64,000 bases of DNA from Rugosibacter aromaticivorans (GTDB lineage: Bacteria > Pseudomonadota > Gammaproteobacteria > Burkholderiales > Rhodocyclaceae): positions 62,001 through 126,000 of the forward strand of contig NZ_CP010554.1 in NCBI RefSeq assembly GCF_000934545.1. The letters are read 5' to 3'. The stretch's first letter is position 1; every line of letters begins with the position of its first letter. This document shows positions 21,154 through 29,736 of the stretch, piece after piece. Below the pieces are notes generated by a model, which was given only the letters and a program-made list of their open reading frames with translations, was not told where the DNA came from and ran no database searches. The position numbers and the translations under genes are program-made.

Positions 21154-21887
21154 TCGACTACAACTCCTCATCGAGCATCTCGGGCCAAGTCACGGCACTG
21201 GTCGATGCCGGCATGCAGCGCGTCCGCGCGCAGCAGCCCGCGCGCGACTACCTCGGGGCGTCGCGTCTGGGCGCGGCGTGCGAGCGCGCCTTGCAGTTCG
21301 AGTACGCCAAGGCTCCGGTCGATCACGGGCGCTCAACCTGCGGCCGGATGCTGCGCATCTTCGAACGCGGTCACGTCATGGAGGACTGCATGGTGGCGTG
21401 GCTGCGCGACGCGGGCTTCGACCTGCGCACGCGCAAGCCCGACGGTGGGCAGTTCGGCTTCTCCGACGCGCACGGTCGGCTGCGCGGACACGTCGATGGC
21501 GTGATCGTCGGCGGGCCAGAGGGCTTCCGCTACCCCGCGCTGTGGGAGAACAAAGCCTTAAGCGCGAAGTCGTGGCGCGAGCTGGAGGCGAAAGGCCTCG
21601 CGGTCGCCAAGCCGGTGTACGCGGCGCAGGTCGCGCTGTATCAGGCGCACCTGCAACTGCATGAACACCCGGCGCTGTTCACCGCGATCAATGCCGACTC
21701 GATGGAGATCTACGTCGAGTCGGTGCCCTTCGACGCCGCGCTCGCGCAGCGCATGACCGACCGCGCGGTCAAGGTCATCACCGCGACCGAGGCCGGAGAA
21801 CTACTGCCACGAGGCTTCAACGACGCCACCCACTTCGAGTGCCGCATGTGCGCGTGGCAAGACCGCTGCTGGAGGACACCGGCATGA
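21150..21887 (+). CDS. PD-(D/E)XK nuclease, Cas4/RecB-like phage type
   Basis: The 245-residue protein has an N-terminal ASRLGAACERALQFEYAK, a GHVDGVIVGGPEG strand (the catalytic Asp), ALWENKALSAKSW (the E-x-K pair) and QVALYQAH (the QxxxY helix), with a closing CRMCAWQDRCW cysteine group as in Cas4. It is likely to trim DNA ends in phage recombination or replication next to the Sak4 ATPase. Confidence 0.82.
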   Translation: MIDYNSSSSISGQVTALVDAGMQRVRAQQPARDYLGASRLGAACERALQFEYAKAPVDHGRSTCGRMLRIFERGHVMEDCMVAWLRDAGFDLRTRKPDGGQFGFSDAHGRLRGHVDGVIVGGPEGFRYPALWENKALSAKSWRELEAKGLAVAKPVYAAQVALYQAHLQLHEHPALFTAINADSMEIYVESVPFDAALAQRMTDRAVKVITATEAGELLPRGFNDATHFECRMCAWQDRCWRTPA

Positions 21888-22111
21888 GCCAATCTCCGAT
21901 GAACCAGTTGCTCGGCGAGCAACTGATCGACGTGCGCCAGGCCGCGCTGATGTTCAACCTGCCGTCGTACTGGCTCTCCCAAGCCAAGGAACGCAAGGCC
22001 CGGCGCATCCCGCACTACCGCGTCGGCAAGCTCGTTCGCTTCAAGCCCCACGAACTGGAAGCGTGGATCGTCGCGCAGCAGCCGCCCGGCGAGGAGGCTG
22101 CGGATGCTTGA
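21884..22111 (+). CDS. Small HTH protein (excisionase/AlpA-like fold)
   Basis: From the ATG at 21884, overlapping the nuclease stop, the protein has 75 residues with QLIDVRQAALMFNLPSYWLSQAKERKARRIPHYRVGKLVRFKPHELEAWI. That is a MerR-like DNA-binding fold as in HTH_17 domains. It is the second such protein in the early operon and overlaps the primase start by 8 bases. It may load or regulate the primase. Confidence 0.8.
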   Translation: MSQSPMNQLLGEQLIDVRQAALMFNLPSYWLSQAKERKARRIPHYRVGKLVRFKPHELEAWIVAQQPPGEEAADA

Positions 22112-24383
22112 TTTCAACGACACGCAACCGCCTGTTCCTCGCGACCTCGACGCCGAACGCGAAGCGATCCGCGTCGAACTGCTCGTCCGGCTGGAATCGG
22201 TGCTGGCCGCGCTGTTCCCCGCGGGCAGGAAGCGCGGCGGCAAGTTCCTCGTCGGCGACGTGCTCGGCAGCCCGGGCGACAGCCTGGAGATCGTGCTCAC
22301 CGGCGACAAGGCAGGCCTGTGGACGGATCGCGCCACCGGTGACGGCGGCGACATCTTCACGCTGATCGCCGCGCACCTCGGCATCGACACCCACGCCGAC
22401 TTTCCGCGCGTGCTCGATGCGGCGACCGAACTGCTCGGGCGTGCTCCGGCGGCACCGGCGCGCAAATCAAAATCGGCGCCGCCCGTCGACGACCTCGGCC
22501 CGGCCTCCGCGAAGTGGGACTACCTCGACGCCTCTGGCAAGCTGATCGCAGTCGTCTACCGCTACGACCCGCCCGGCCGCAAGAAGGAGTTCCGTCCGTG
22601 GGACGCGCGCCGTCGCAAGATGGCTCCGCCCGATCCGCGCCCGCTCTACAACCAGCCGGGCATGACCAGCGCATCGCTGGTGGTGCTGGTCGAGGGCGAG
22701 AAATGCGCGCAGGCGCTGATCGACGCTGGCATCGTCGCGACGACGGCGATGCACGGCGCGAACGCGCCGGTCGAGAAGACCGACTGGTCGCCGCTGGCAG
22801 GCAAGGCCGTGCTGATCTGGCCCGACCGCGACAAACCGGGTTGGGAGTACGCGACGCAAGCGGCGCAAGCCATCCTGTCGGCGGGCGCGAAAACCTGTCA
22901 TATCCTGTATCCGCCCGAGGAAGCGGCGGACGGTTGGGACGCGGCGGACGCCGTGATCGATGGCTTCGACGTCGCAGCCTTCCTCACCCATGGCCCGCGT
23001 CTCCAGATGCACGACGTCGCCGACGACACCGAGCCGGTCGTCAGCACCGACGAATCGGTCTGGGGCACGGAGGATGCGCTGGCGCTGGCCTTCACCCGGC
23101 GCTACCACCGCGACTGGCGCTACGTTGCCGCGTGGGGCCGCTGGCTGGTGTGGGATGGGCATCGCTGGCGCACCGAGGACACGCTGGCGGCCACCGACCT
23201 GATCCGCAGCGTCTGCCGTCACGCCGCCGTCCATGCGGACAACCCCAAGATCGCCGCCAAGCTGGCCAGCTCGGGCACCGTCGGCGGCGTCGAACGGCTG
23301 GCGCGCGCGGATCGCAGGCACGCGGCCACCACTGCCGAATGGGATGCCGACCCGTGGCTGCTCGACACGCCCGGTGGCGTGGTCGATCTCAAGACCGGCA
23401 GGATGCGGCCACACGACCGCGCCGACCGGATGACCAAGATCACCACGGCCACGCCGGGTGGCGACTGCCCAATCTGGCGGCAGTTCCTGGTGGAGATCAC
23501 CGGCGGCGATGCCGAGCTGCAAGCCTACCTGCAACGGATGGTCGGCTACTGCCTGACGGGCGTGACCAGCGCCCACGCACTGTTCTTCCTCTACGGCACC
23601 GGTGCCAACGGCAAGAGCGTGTTCGCCAACGTGGTCAGCACCATCCTCGGCGACTACGCCTCGACCGCGTCGATGGACACCTTCGTCGAAACGCGCGGCG
23701 ACCGCCATCCGACCGATCTGGCCGGACTTCGCGGCGCACGCTTCGTGACGGCCATCGAAACGGAACAGGGGCGGCGCTTGAACGAATCGAAGGTCAAGGC
23801 CATCACCGGCGGCGACAAGATCTCCGCGCGCTTCATGCGGCAGGACTTCTTCGAGTACACGCCGCAGTTCAAGCCAGTGATCGTCGGCAACCACAAGCCC
23901 GCCATTCGCAACATCGACGAGGCGATGAAGCGGCGGATGCACCTGATCCCTTTCACGGTGACGATCCCGCCCGAACGGCGCGATGGCAACTTGACCGACA
24001 AGTTGCTCGCCGAGCGCGATGGGATTCTGGCGTGGGCAGTGGCCGGATGCCTCGTGTGGCAACGCGAAGGATTGAAACCACCTGCGAGCGTGGTGTCGGC
24101 GACCGAGGAGTATTTCGAATCCGAGGACGCGCTGGGCCGCTGGCTCGACGAACGCTGCGTGCGCGAGGCCAACGCGAAGTCGCTGACCGCCGAACTGTTC
24201 GGCGACTGGAAGCAATGGGCCGATTCCGCTGGCGAGTTCATCGGCTCGCAGCGCCGTTTCTCCGATCTGCTCATCACCCGTGGCGTCGAGAAATGGCGCA
24301 ACACGGCGGGCGTTCGCGGCTTCCGTGGCATTGGCCTCAAGCACCCGCCCAAGCCCGCCTACACCCCATACGCCGACGACTGA
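22104..24383 (+). CDS. P4-type phage primase-helicase
   Basis: The 759-residue protein has an N-terminal part with a TOPRIM-like region (SLVVLVEGEKCAQALIDAG, residues about 190-260), a D5_N domain and an SF3-type helicase core with Walker A in FLYGTGANGKSVFANV (near residue 500) and a later KPVIVGNHKP sensor strand. Enzymes of this group prime and unwind DNA at the phage origin. No separate replicative helicase or polymerase is seen, so host proteins must supply the rest. Confidence 0.92.
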   Translation: MLDFNDTQPPVPRDLDAEREAIRVELLVRLESVLAALFPAGRKRGGKFLVGDVLGSPGDSLEIVLTGDKAGLWTDRATGDGGDIFTLIAAHLGIDTHADFPRVLDAATELLGRAPAAPARKSKSAPPVDDLGPASAKWDYLDASGKLIAVVYRYDPPGRKKEFRPWDARRRKMAPPDPRPLYNQPGMTSASLVVLVEGEKCAQALIDAGIVATTAMHGANAPVEKTDWSPLAGKAVLIWPDRDKPGWEYATQAAQAILSAGAKTCHILYPPEEAADGWDAADAVIDGFDVAAFLTHGPRLQMHDVADDTEPVVSTDESVWGTEDALALAFTRRYHRDWRYVAAWGRWLVWDGHRWRTEDTLAATDLIRSVCRHAAVHADNPKIAAKLASSGTVGGVERLARADRRHAATTAEWDADPWLLDTPGGVVDLKTGRMRPHDRADRMTKITTATPGGDCPIWRQFLVEITGGDAELQAYLQRMVGYCLTGVTSAHALFFLYGTGANGKSVFANVVSTILGDYASTASMDTFVETRGDRHPTDLAGLRGARFVTAIETEQGRRLNESKVKAITGGDKISARFMRQDFFEYTPQFKPVIVGNHKPAIRNIDEAMKRRMHLIPFTVTIPPERRDGNLTDKLLAERDGILAWAVAGCLVWQREGLKPPASVVSATEEYFESEDALGRWLDERCVREANAKSLTAELFGDWKQWADSAGEFIGSQRRFSDLLITRGVEKWRNTAGVRGFRGIGLKHPPKPAYTPYADD

Positions 24384-24526
24384 CCGCCATGCCGACACAC
24401 CCGACTGACGCTTTTGACGCATCACAACGTAAGTCTCTTACGCGCGCGTGCGCGCGCACGCCTCATGGAAAGTTTCGTTGTGCTGCGCCGGATGCGTCAG
24501 TCCGAACCGAAACAAGGACTGCAACC
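24384..24526. repeat. Gap with split inverted repeat and alternating CG tract
   Basis: GACGCATC-ACAACG (24416-24429) recurs in reverse as CGTTGTG (24476-24482) and GATGCGTC (24491-24498). Between the arms lies a 23-base strictly alternating pyrimidine-purine run (24439-24461), of the kind that can flip to Z-DNA. The gap follows the primase gene and could be an origin or regulatory site. Confidence 0.45.
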
Positions 24527-25003
24527 ATGACCACGACCATCCTCGCCCTCGACTTGGGCACCACCACCGGCTGGGCGCTGCGCGGCAGCGACGGCAGCAT
24601 CACCAGCGGCAGCGAGAGCTTCCGCCCGCAACGCTTCGAAGGCGGCGGCATGCGCTTCCTGCGCTTCAAGCGTTGGCTCACGGAACTGAAGACCGTGGCC
24701 GACGGCATCGACGCACTGCACTTCGAGGAGGTGCGCCGCCACGTCTCGACCGACGCGGCGCACGCCTACGGCGGTTTCCTCGCCACGCTCACCGCGTGGT
24801 GCGAGCACCACCAGATTCCCTACCAGGGCGTACCGGTCGGCACGATCAAGAAGCACGCCACCGGCAAGGGCAACGCGGGCAAGGACGAGGTGATTGCATC
24901 CGTCCGCGCACGCGGCCACACGCCCAGCGACGACAACGAAGCCGACGCGCTGGCGCTGCTGCATTGGGCCATCGCACAGCACGATCTCGAACAGGAGGCG
25001 TGA
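24527..25003 (+). CDS. RuvC-like Holliday junction resolvase (phage type)
   Basis: From the ATG at 24527 the protein has 158 residues with the RNase H-fold acidic residues of RuvC: Asp in ILALDLGTTTGWAL (residue 9), Glu in LHFEEVRRH, and the pair in DDNEADALALLHW. It should cut four-way junctions before packaging. It lies after the primase in the early operon. Confidence 0.88.
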   Translation: MTTTILALDLGTTTGWALRGSDGSITSGSESFRPQRFEGGGMRFLRFKRWLTELKTVADGIDALHFEEVRRHVSTDAAHAYGGFLATLTAWCEHHQIPYQGVPVGTIKKHATGKGNAGKDEVIASVRARGHTPSDDNEADALALLHWAIAQHDLEQEA

Positions 25004-25004
25004 G

Positions 25005-25214
25005 ATGAAGATTCCGACGCCCCCCTATCGCTGCCCCTTGGGCCGCCTCCAGCCCGAGACCACCGACCTCGAAGCGATGAAGCAACGTGGCTGGCGCGAC
25101 CAGCACATCCTCGTCGTCAACGCCGCCGACGAACGCTTGGACTTCATCGAGCGCGAGTTCGTCCGGCGCATCGGCGAACGTCTCTACGGACAGGGAGGCG
25201 CACGCCATGGCTGA
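25005..25214 (+). CDS. Small phage protein, function unknown
   Basis: The ATG at 25005 overlaps the resolvase end region (GTGAGATGA) and gives 69 residues, MKIPTPPYRCPLGRLQPETTD ... with no domain I recognise. It overlaps the next gene by 8 bases, so it is part of the same operon. Confidence 0.65.
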   Translation: MKIPTPPYRCPLGRLQPETTDLEAMKQRGWRDQHILVVNAADERLDFIEREFVRRIGERLYGQGGARHG

Positions 25215-25605
25215 CCGTCGCGCTGCTTGGACAATCGAAGACGTGGCCGCGCGTTTCGAGGAGGCGGCCAGCACCGGACGACGCCTGCCGCCCGTGCGCG
25301 TGCAGGGCTACTTCAACACCTGGCCGATCATCGTGCGCAAGGAGTGGGAAGCCTTCGCGGCCGATGAGCATGTCTATCGACCGCTCCCTCCGACGCCGGA
25401 CGCCATCGACCGGATGCTGGAGACGATGAAGTGGGTGCAGTGGCTGGAGGTCGAGCAGCGCCACCTCGTGTGGATGCGGGCCAAGCGCTACGGCTGGCGC
25501 GACATCACCATCCGCTTCGCCTGCGACCGGACGACGGCATGGCGGCGCTGGCAGCGCGCCTTGCAGACGGTCGCCGACCAGCTCAATGGCGTCGTCACGG
25601 CGTAG
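25207..25605 (+). CDS. DUF6362-like phage protein with C-terminal HTH
   Basis: From the ATG at 25207 the protein has 132 residues. The second half (VEQRHLVWMRAKRYGWRDITIRFACDRTTAWRRWQRAL) is a sigma-factor-like HTH, as in DUF6362 proteins. Proteins of this shape at the end of early regions are often late-gene regulators; that is inference. Last gene of the early operon. Confidence 0.78.
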   Translation: MADRRAAWTIEDVAARFEEAASTGRRLPPVRVQGYFNTWPIIVRKEWEAFAADEHVYRPLPPTPDAIDRMLETMKWVQWLEVEQRHLVWMRAKRYGWRDITIRFACDRTTAWRRWQRALQTVADQLNGVVTA

Positions 25606-25932
25606 TGATTTGGCGTGATTTGGCGCGGGTGGTCGGCAATGCGCGGGCATCGGCGGCAGTGAGCGGTTTTTGACCCTGCAACAGATTCGCCGATCCGGCG
25701 GTAGTATTTCAGCTATCTTCTGGACAGCGGTGACGGCGCGGCGAGCGGCCCGAGGCAAAAGGGGTCCTTCCTTCCCAAACCGCCATGCGGGGGGCGCGAG
25801 CGCGGCGCTTTTTTAGCGTCAGGGTGCGAACCAAGGTTCGCACGGTTCGCGGTTCGCACCCGTCAGTTCGCACTAACCCACAAACCCGCCCACGGCTTCG
25901 TCGGCGGGTTTTCTATTTTCAGGACACCATCT
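25606..25932. promoter_or_regulatory. Control region with GGTTCGCAC repeats and a hairpin leader
   Basis: No gene is seen. At 25822-25871 lie GTGCGAACC (inverted), GGTTCGCAC, GGTTCGC, GGTTCGCAC and GTTCGCAC in close array. A GC-rich stretch ending in TTTTTT at about 25807-25812 may end the early operon. A hairpin AAACCCGCC / GGCGGGTTT (25880-25909) sits directly before the ribosome site AGGAC of the methyltransferase gene. Confidence 0.6.
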
Positions 25933-27366
25933 TTGAATACGCTCAACGTCGAGTACCGCAAGGTCGAGGCGCTGATTCCCTACGCCCGCAATCCGCGCAC
26001 TCATTCCGATGCGCAAATCGCCAAGATCGCCGCCAGCATCGTCGAATACGGCTGGACGAATCCGGTCCTGGTCGACGGCGACAACGGCATCATCGCGGGC
26101 CACGGTCGTTTGGCTGCCGCACGCAAGCTGGGGCTGGATCAGGTGCCGGTGATCGAGCTGGCCCATCTCACCACCGCACAAAAGCGCGCCTTGGTCATCG
26201 CCGACAACCGGCTGGCGCTTGACGCTGGCTGGGATGAGGAGATGTTGGCGCTCGAACTGGCGGAGCTTTCCGAAGCGGGTTTCGAACTGGCGCTGACCGG
26301 CTTCGAGAACATCGAGATCGATGCGCTGCTGGCAGATGCCACGTCGACTGAAGGTGAACCAGCGGCGCAGGATGGTGCAAACGCCGATGAACCTGATACG
26401 ACTGATGACGTACCTGACACGCCAGTGGTGGCGGTGTCGCGCGAGGGAGATGTCTGGGCCATCGGCTCGCACCGGTTGATCTGTGGCGACGCCACCGACC
26501 CAGCCGTGGTTGCCACGCTGATGCAGGGTGACACCGCGCAGCTTTGCTTCACCTCGCCGCCGTATGGCAACCAGCGCGACTACACCTCCGGCGGCATTGC
26601 CGATTGGGATGCCCTGATGCGCGGTGTGTTCGCACATCTGCCGATGACGGACGACGGACAGGTGCTGGTCAATCTTGGGCTGATCCACCGCGACAACGAA
26701 GTCATCCCCTATTGGGACGGCTGGCTGTCCTGGATGCGTCAGCAGGGGTGGCGGCGCTTCGCGTGGTACGTCTGGGATCAGGGGCCAGGCATGCCCGGCG
26801 ACTGGCAGGGCCGATTGGCTCCCAGCTTCGAGTTTGTTTTTCACTTCAATCGCAGCACCCGCAAACCCAATAAGATTGTTCCTTGCAAGCATGCAGGCCA
26901 GGAATCGCACCTGCGCGCTGACGGGTCGTCCATGGCGATGCGCGGTAAGGATGGCGAGGTCGGCGGCTGGACGCACAAGGGTCTGCCGACGCAGGACACC
27001 CGCATCCCCGATTCGGTGATTCGCGTGATGCGTCACAAGGGCAAGATCGGGCAGGACATTGATCACCCGGCCGTGTTCCCGGTCGCATTGCCTGAGTTTG
27101 CCATCGAGGCTTACACCGATTCGGGTGACGTCGTGTTCGAGCCCTTCGGCGGCAGTGGCACGACGATGCTGGCCGCGCAGCGCACTGGCCGGATCTGCCG
27201 CAGTGTGGAAGTTGCGCCGGAGTACGTGGACGTGGCTATCAAGCGTTTTCAGCAAAACCACCCCGGCGTGCCGGTCACGCTCATCGCAGGCTGTGGAATC
27301 AAATCGGGCCAGTCCTTCGACGACGTGGCCACAGAACGGCTGGCGACCACGGAGGTAGAACAATGA
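25933..27366 (+). CDS. ParB-like domain fused to adenine-type DNA methyltransferase (first copy)
   Basis: The start is a TTG at 25933 with AGGA 9 bases upstream; the product has 477 residues. Residues 5-95 are a ParB/Srx-like domain (YARNPRTHSDAQI ... IIAGHGRLAAARKLG). The rest is a beta-group methyltransferase: TSPPYGNQ (motif IV) and, near the end, FEPFGGSGTTMLAAQ (motif I). It probably methylates phage DNA to escape host restriction. No endonuclease is encoded beside it. It overlaps the second copy by 4 bases. Confidence 0.92.
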   Translation: MNTLNVEYRKVEALIPYARNPRTHSDAQIAKIAASIVEYGWTNPVLVDGDNGIIAGHGRLAAARKLGLDQVPVIELAHLTTAQKRALVIADNRLALDAGWDEEMLALELAELSEAGFELALTGFENIEIDALLADATSTEGEPAAQDGANADEPDTTDDVPDTPVVAVSREGDVWAIGSHRLICGDATDPAVVATLMQGDTAQLCFTSPPYGNQRDYTSGGIADWDALMRGVFAHLPMTDDGQVLVNLGLIHRDNEVIPYWDGWLSWMRQQGWRRFAWYVWDQGPGMPGDWQGRLAPSFEFVFHFNRSTRKPNKIVPCKHAGQESHLRADGSSMAMRGKDGEVGGWTHKGLPTQDTRIPDSVIRVMRHKGKIGQDIDHPAVFPVALPEFAIEAYTDSGDVVFEPFGGSGTTMLAAQRTGRICRSVEVAPEYVDVAIKRFQQNHPGVPVTLIAGCGIKSGQSFDDVATERLATTEVEQ

Positions 27367-28604
27367 GCGCGTCCTGGTTGGCAGACAAGATTGAGCAGTG
27401 GCCGACAGCCAAACTGCTGCCCTATGCCCGCAATGCGCGGACGCACTCGGATGATCAGGTGGCGCAGATCGCCGCATCGATTGCCGAGTTTGGCTTCACC
27501 AATCCGATCCTTGCAGGCAGTGACGGCATCATCGTCGCTGGGCATGGACGCTTGGCCGCTGCGCAGAAACTTGGGCTTGAGATCGTGCCCGTGGTCGTCC
27601 TTGATCACCTGAGCCCGACCCAGCGCCGCGCCTTGGTCATCGCAGACAACCGCATCGCGGAGAACGCTGGCTGGGATGACGCTATGTTGCGCATCGAGCT
27701 GGAGGCCTTGCAGTTGGAAGGTTTCGATCTGGACATCACCGGCTTCGACGCCGACGCGCTGGCCGAACTGATCGCGGGCGACGAGCCGGACAATGAGGGC
27801 CAGACCGATGAGGACGCGGTACCGGAGGTTGGCGAGACACCCATCTCGCGCCCGGGCGATGTCTGGATCATGGGCCATCACCGCCTGCTGTGCGGCGACT
27901 CGACCGTGGCAGAGAGCTATGCCCGGCTGATGCAGGGCGACGTGGCAGACATGGTCTTCACCGACCCGCCGTACAACGTGAACTACGCCAACAGCGCCAA
28001 GGACAAGATGCGCGGCAAGGATCGCGCGATCCTCAACGACAACTTGGGCGATGGCTTCTACGACTTCCTGTTGGCAGCATTGACGCCCACCGTGGCGAAC
28101 TGCCGGGGCGGCATCTATGTGGCGATGTCATCCAGCGAGCTGGATGTGCTGCAGGCCGCCTTTCGCGCCGCCGGTGGCAAGTGGTCGACTTTCATCATCT
28201 GGGCCAAGAACACCTTCACGCTGGGCCGTGCCGACTACCAGCGCCAGTACGAACCGATCTTGTACGGATGGCCTGAGGGTGCACAACGCCACTGGTGTGG
28301 TGACCGCGATCAGGGCGATGTGTGGGCTATCAAAAAGCCGCAGAAGAACGATCTGCATCCGACGATGAAGCCGGTGGAGCTGGTCGAGCGAGCCATCCGC
28401 AATTCGAGCCGCCCGGGTAACGTGGTGCTCGATCCGTTTGGTGGTTCTGGCACAACGTTGATTGCGGCCGAAAAGTCGGGGCGCGTCGCGCGGCTGATCG
28501 AACTCGATCCGAAGTACGCGGATGTGATCGTGCGCCGGTGGGAGGACTTCACCGGCCAGACGGCTATCCGCGAGGCGGCAGACCAGGAATTGTGCGCCAG
28601 TTGA
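27363..28604 (+). CDS. ParB-like domain fused to DNA methyltransferase (second copy)
   Basis: The 413-residue protein repeats the plan of its neighbour: ParB-like part (LLPYARNARTHSDDQV ... IVAGHGRLAAAQKLG), motif IV as FTDPPYNVNYAN, and motif I as LDPFGGSGTTLIAAE. The N-terminal domains of the pair are close, the catalytic loops differ (SPPY versus DPPY), so the two probably modify different sites or bases. The 3' end overlaps the convergent gene at 28564 by 41 bases. Confidence 0.92.
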   Translation: MSASWLADKIEQWPTAKLLPYARNARTHSDDQVAQIAASIAEFGFTNPILAGSDGIIVAGHGRLAAAQKLGLEIVPVVVLDHLSPTQRRALVIADNRIAENAGWDDAMLRIELEALQLEGFDLDITGFDADALAELIAGDEPDNEGQTDEDAVPEVGETPISRPGDVWIMGHHRLLCGDSTVAESYARLMQGDVADMVFTDPPYNVNYANSAKDKMRGKDRAILNDNLGDGFYDFLLAALTPTVANCRGGIYVAMSSSELDVLQAAFRAAGGKWSTFIIWAKNTFTLGRADYQRQYEPILYGWPEGAQRHWCGDRDQGDVWAIKKPQKNDLHPTMKPVELVERAIRNSSRPGNVVLDPFGGSGTTLIAAEKSGRVARLIELDPKYADVIVRRWEDFTGQTAIREAADQELCAS

Positions 28605-28788
28605 ATGGCTGGCCGGGCTGCTTGGTATCTTCTTCCTCGGCGATGCGCCGCAGGATTTGCATGGTGGTGAGATCGCGCGGCAGTGCCATGCACATGACGC
28701 GCACAGCCTGCTCGATGGAGATGTCTGGACGCCGGTTGGCAATCAGCCAACGCAGCGCCTGCTCCCGTTCGTTGGCGGGTGTTTTCAT
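28564..28788 (-). CDS. Small protein, last gene of the leftward cluster
   Basis: The 74-residue product (MKTPANEREQALRWLIANRRPDISIEQAVRVMCMAL...) starts in a TGATG overlap with the gene before it. It is helical without a known domain. The same strand and spacing as its neighbours support it. Its end overlaps the end of the second methyltransferase gene. Confidence 0.65.
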   Translation of the reverse strand: MKTPANEREQALRWLIANRRPDISIEQAVRVMCMALPRDLTTMQILRRIAEEEDTKQPGQPFNWRTIPGLPPRG

Positions 28789-29150
28789 CAGGCAGCCATC
28801 TCTTCGCAGATTTCGCAGTGGATCACAAAGCCTGTCAGGTAAGGCAGGCCGCGTGGGATGCCGTACTGCTTGCTGGTCTGGCGGCCAACCGTCCAGCCCA
28901 TCCAACGTTCGGTGGCGGCGTTTATCGCATCCTGCAAGGCTTGGCCTTGGTACAAACCGTTCTGGACGTCGTCTGCAAAGTGGCGTCCGTGGCGGCTGTC
29001 GAGGAAGGTCCGCACCGATTCGGGGGGCTGGTGGGTGGCGTCCGAAATGGCGTTCATGGCCAAGGGCCATGCAGCGCTGGCGTGTTCGGTCATCGTGCCC
29101 CAAAAACCCCAGGCTTCGTTTTGGGTGGCGGGTATCTGGTTGGTGGTCAT
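28788..29150 (-). CDS. Small protein of the leftward cluster, function unknown
   Basis: The 120-residue protein (MTTNQIPATQNEAWGFWGTM...) has a helical middle part (LQDAINAATERWMGWTV) and a C-terminal cysteine pair in HCEICEE. GGAG lies 9-12 bases before the ATG. The 31-bp repeat (copy A) sits 38 bases upstream of the start. Confidence 0.75.
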   Translation of the reverse strand: MTTNQIPATQNEAWGFWGTMTEHASAAWPLAMNAISDATHQPPESVRTFLDSRHGRHFADDVQNGLYQGQALQDAINAATERWMGWTVGRQTSKQYGIPRGLPYLTGFVIHCEICEEMAA

Positions 29151-29188
29151 GGTGTCTTCTCCGGGTTGATCGTTGCGACACCTGTAGT

Positions 29189-29216
29189 AACGCGCTGTTC
29201 GATTGAGAAGCCAAGC
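29189..29216 (-). repeat. 31-bp repeat, copy A
   Basis: Read on the - strand: GCTTGGCTTC, six variable bases, GAACAGCGCGTT, then the match ends (AC instead of CAT). Its left arm also forms a hairpin with the complement of GAAGCCA at 29223-29229. It stands before the gene starting at 29150. Confidence 0.8.
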
Positions 29217-29247
29217 TGTTCCTGGCTTCTTTCTCGATCAATTTCGA

Positions 29248-29607
29248 TCACCCGAGACGGGCTACGTAGCGGGCGTAATCACCGCCCTCGGGATTGACGT
29301 AGAGGTAAGGGCGTCCGGGAGCAGTGACCTCGACGCAGAGGTAGCCGTCGCCAGTGCCGCCACCCTTGCCACGTAGCCAGTCGCGTGACACCAGCAGGCT
29401 GCGCCCAAAGGCGTCGAATTCGGCAGGGGTGAGCTCCTTGGTCTCGATGACGTAGACCTTGTGCTGGTCGCGACCGCCCAGTTCGCCGAGATCGGCAGGT
29501 TTGCGTGCAAACGGCAGGCGGATACTCAACTCTTCGACCTGGAGGCTTTGGCCTGCGAACTGCAGGGTGCGTGGGGTGCGTTCGATGGTGATGGTCATGG
29601 TGCTCAT
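29248..29607 (-). CDS. Small protein of the leftward cluster, function unknown
   Basis: The 119-residue protein (MSTMTITIERTPRTLQFAGQSLQVEELS...) is rich in beta strands and has no motif I recognise. An AGGAAAA ribosome site precedes the ATG and repeat copy B lies 41 bases upstream. Confidence 0.72.
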   Translation of the reverse strand: MSTMTITIERTPRTLQFAGQSLQVEELSIRLPFARKPADLGELGGRDQHKVYVIETKELTPAEFDAFGRSLLVSRDWLRGKGGGTGDGYLCVEVTAPGRPYLYVNPEGGDYARYVARLG

Positions 29608-29648
29608 GGCGGTTTTCCTGGTATGGCGTCGTCAATCACGACATCTGT

Positions 29649-29679
29649 ATGAACGCGCTGGTGGGGAGAGAAGCCAAGC
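29649..29679 (-). repeat. 31-bp repeat, copy B
   Basis: Read on the - strand: GCTTGGCTTC, nine bases, CAGCGCGTTCAT. The GAA before CAG is changed, the spacing is kept. A hairpin (GAGAGGAGCCA / TTGGCTTCTCTC) covers the left arm. It stands before the gene starting at 29607. Confidence 0.8.
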
Positions 29680-29736
29680 TATTCATGGCTCCTCTCGCCA
29701 TCTTTTTGGCTTCGCCGAAACTCGCTGTGCTCGTTT

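Noticed and set aside
22467..24425. A 652-codon open frame on the - strand across the primase gene
   Set aside because: It mirrors the primase-helicase gene, whose motifs are clear, and arises from high GC; its translation is Arg/Gly/Val-rich without motifs.
22514..25003. A very long + strand frame (829 codons) over primase and resolvase
   Set aside because: Only the last part is the RuvC-like gene; the rest is an Arg-rich out-of-frame reading of the primase.
25873..27477. A 534-codon - strand frame over the first methyltransferase
   Set aside because: The + strand gene has ParB and methyltransferase motifs in order; the complement has none.
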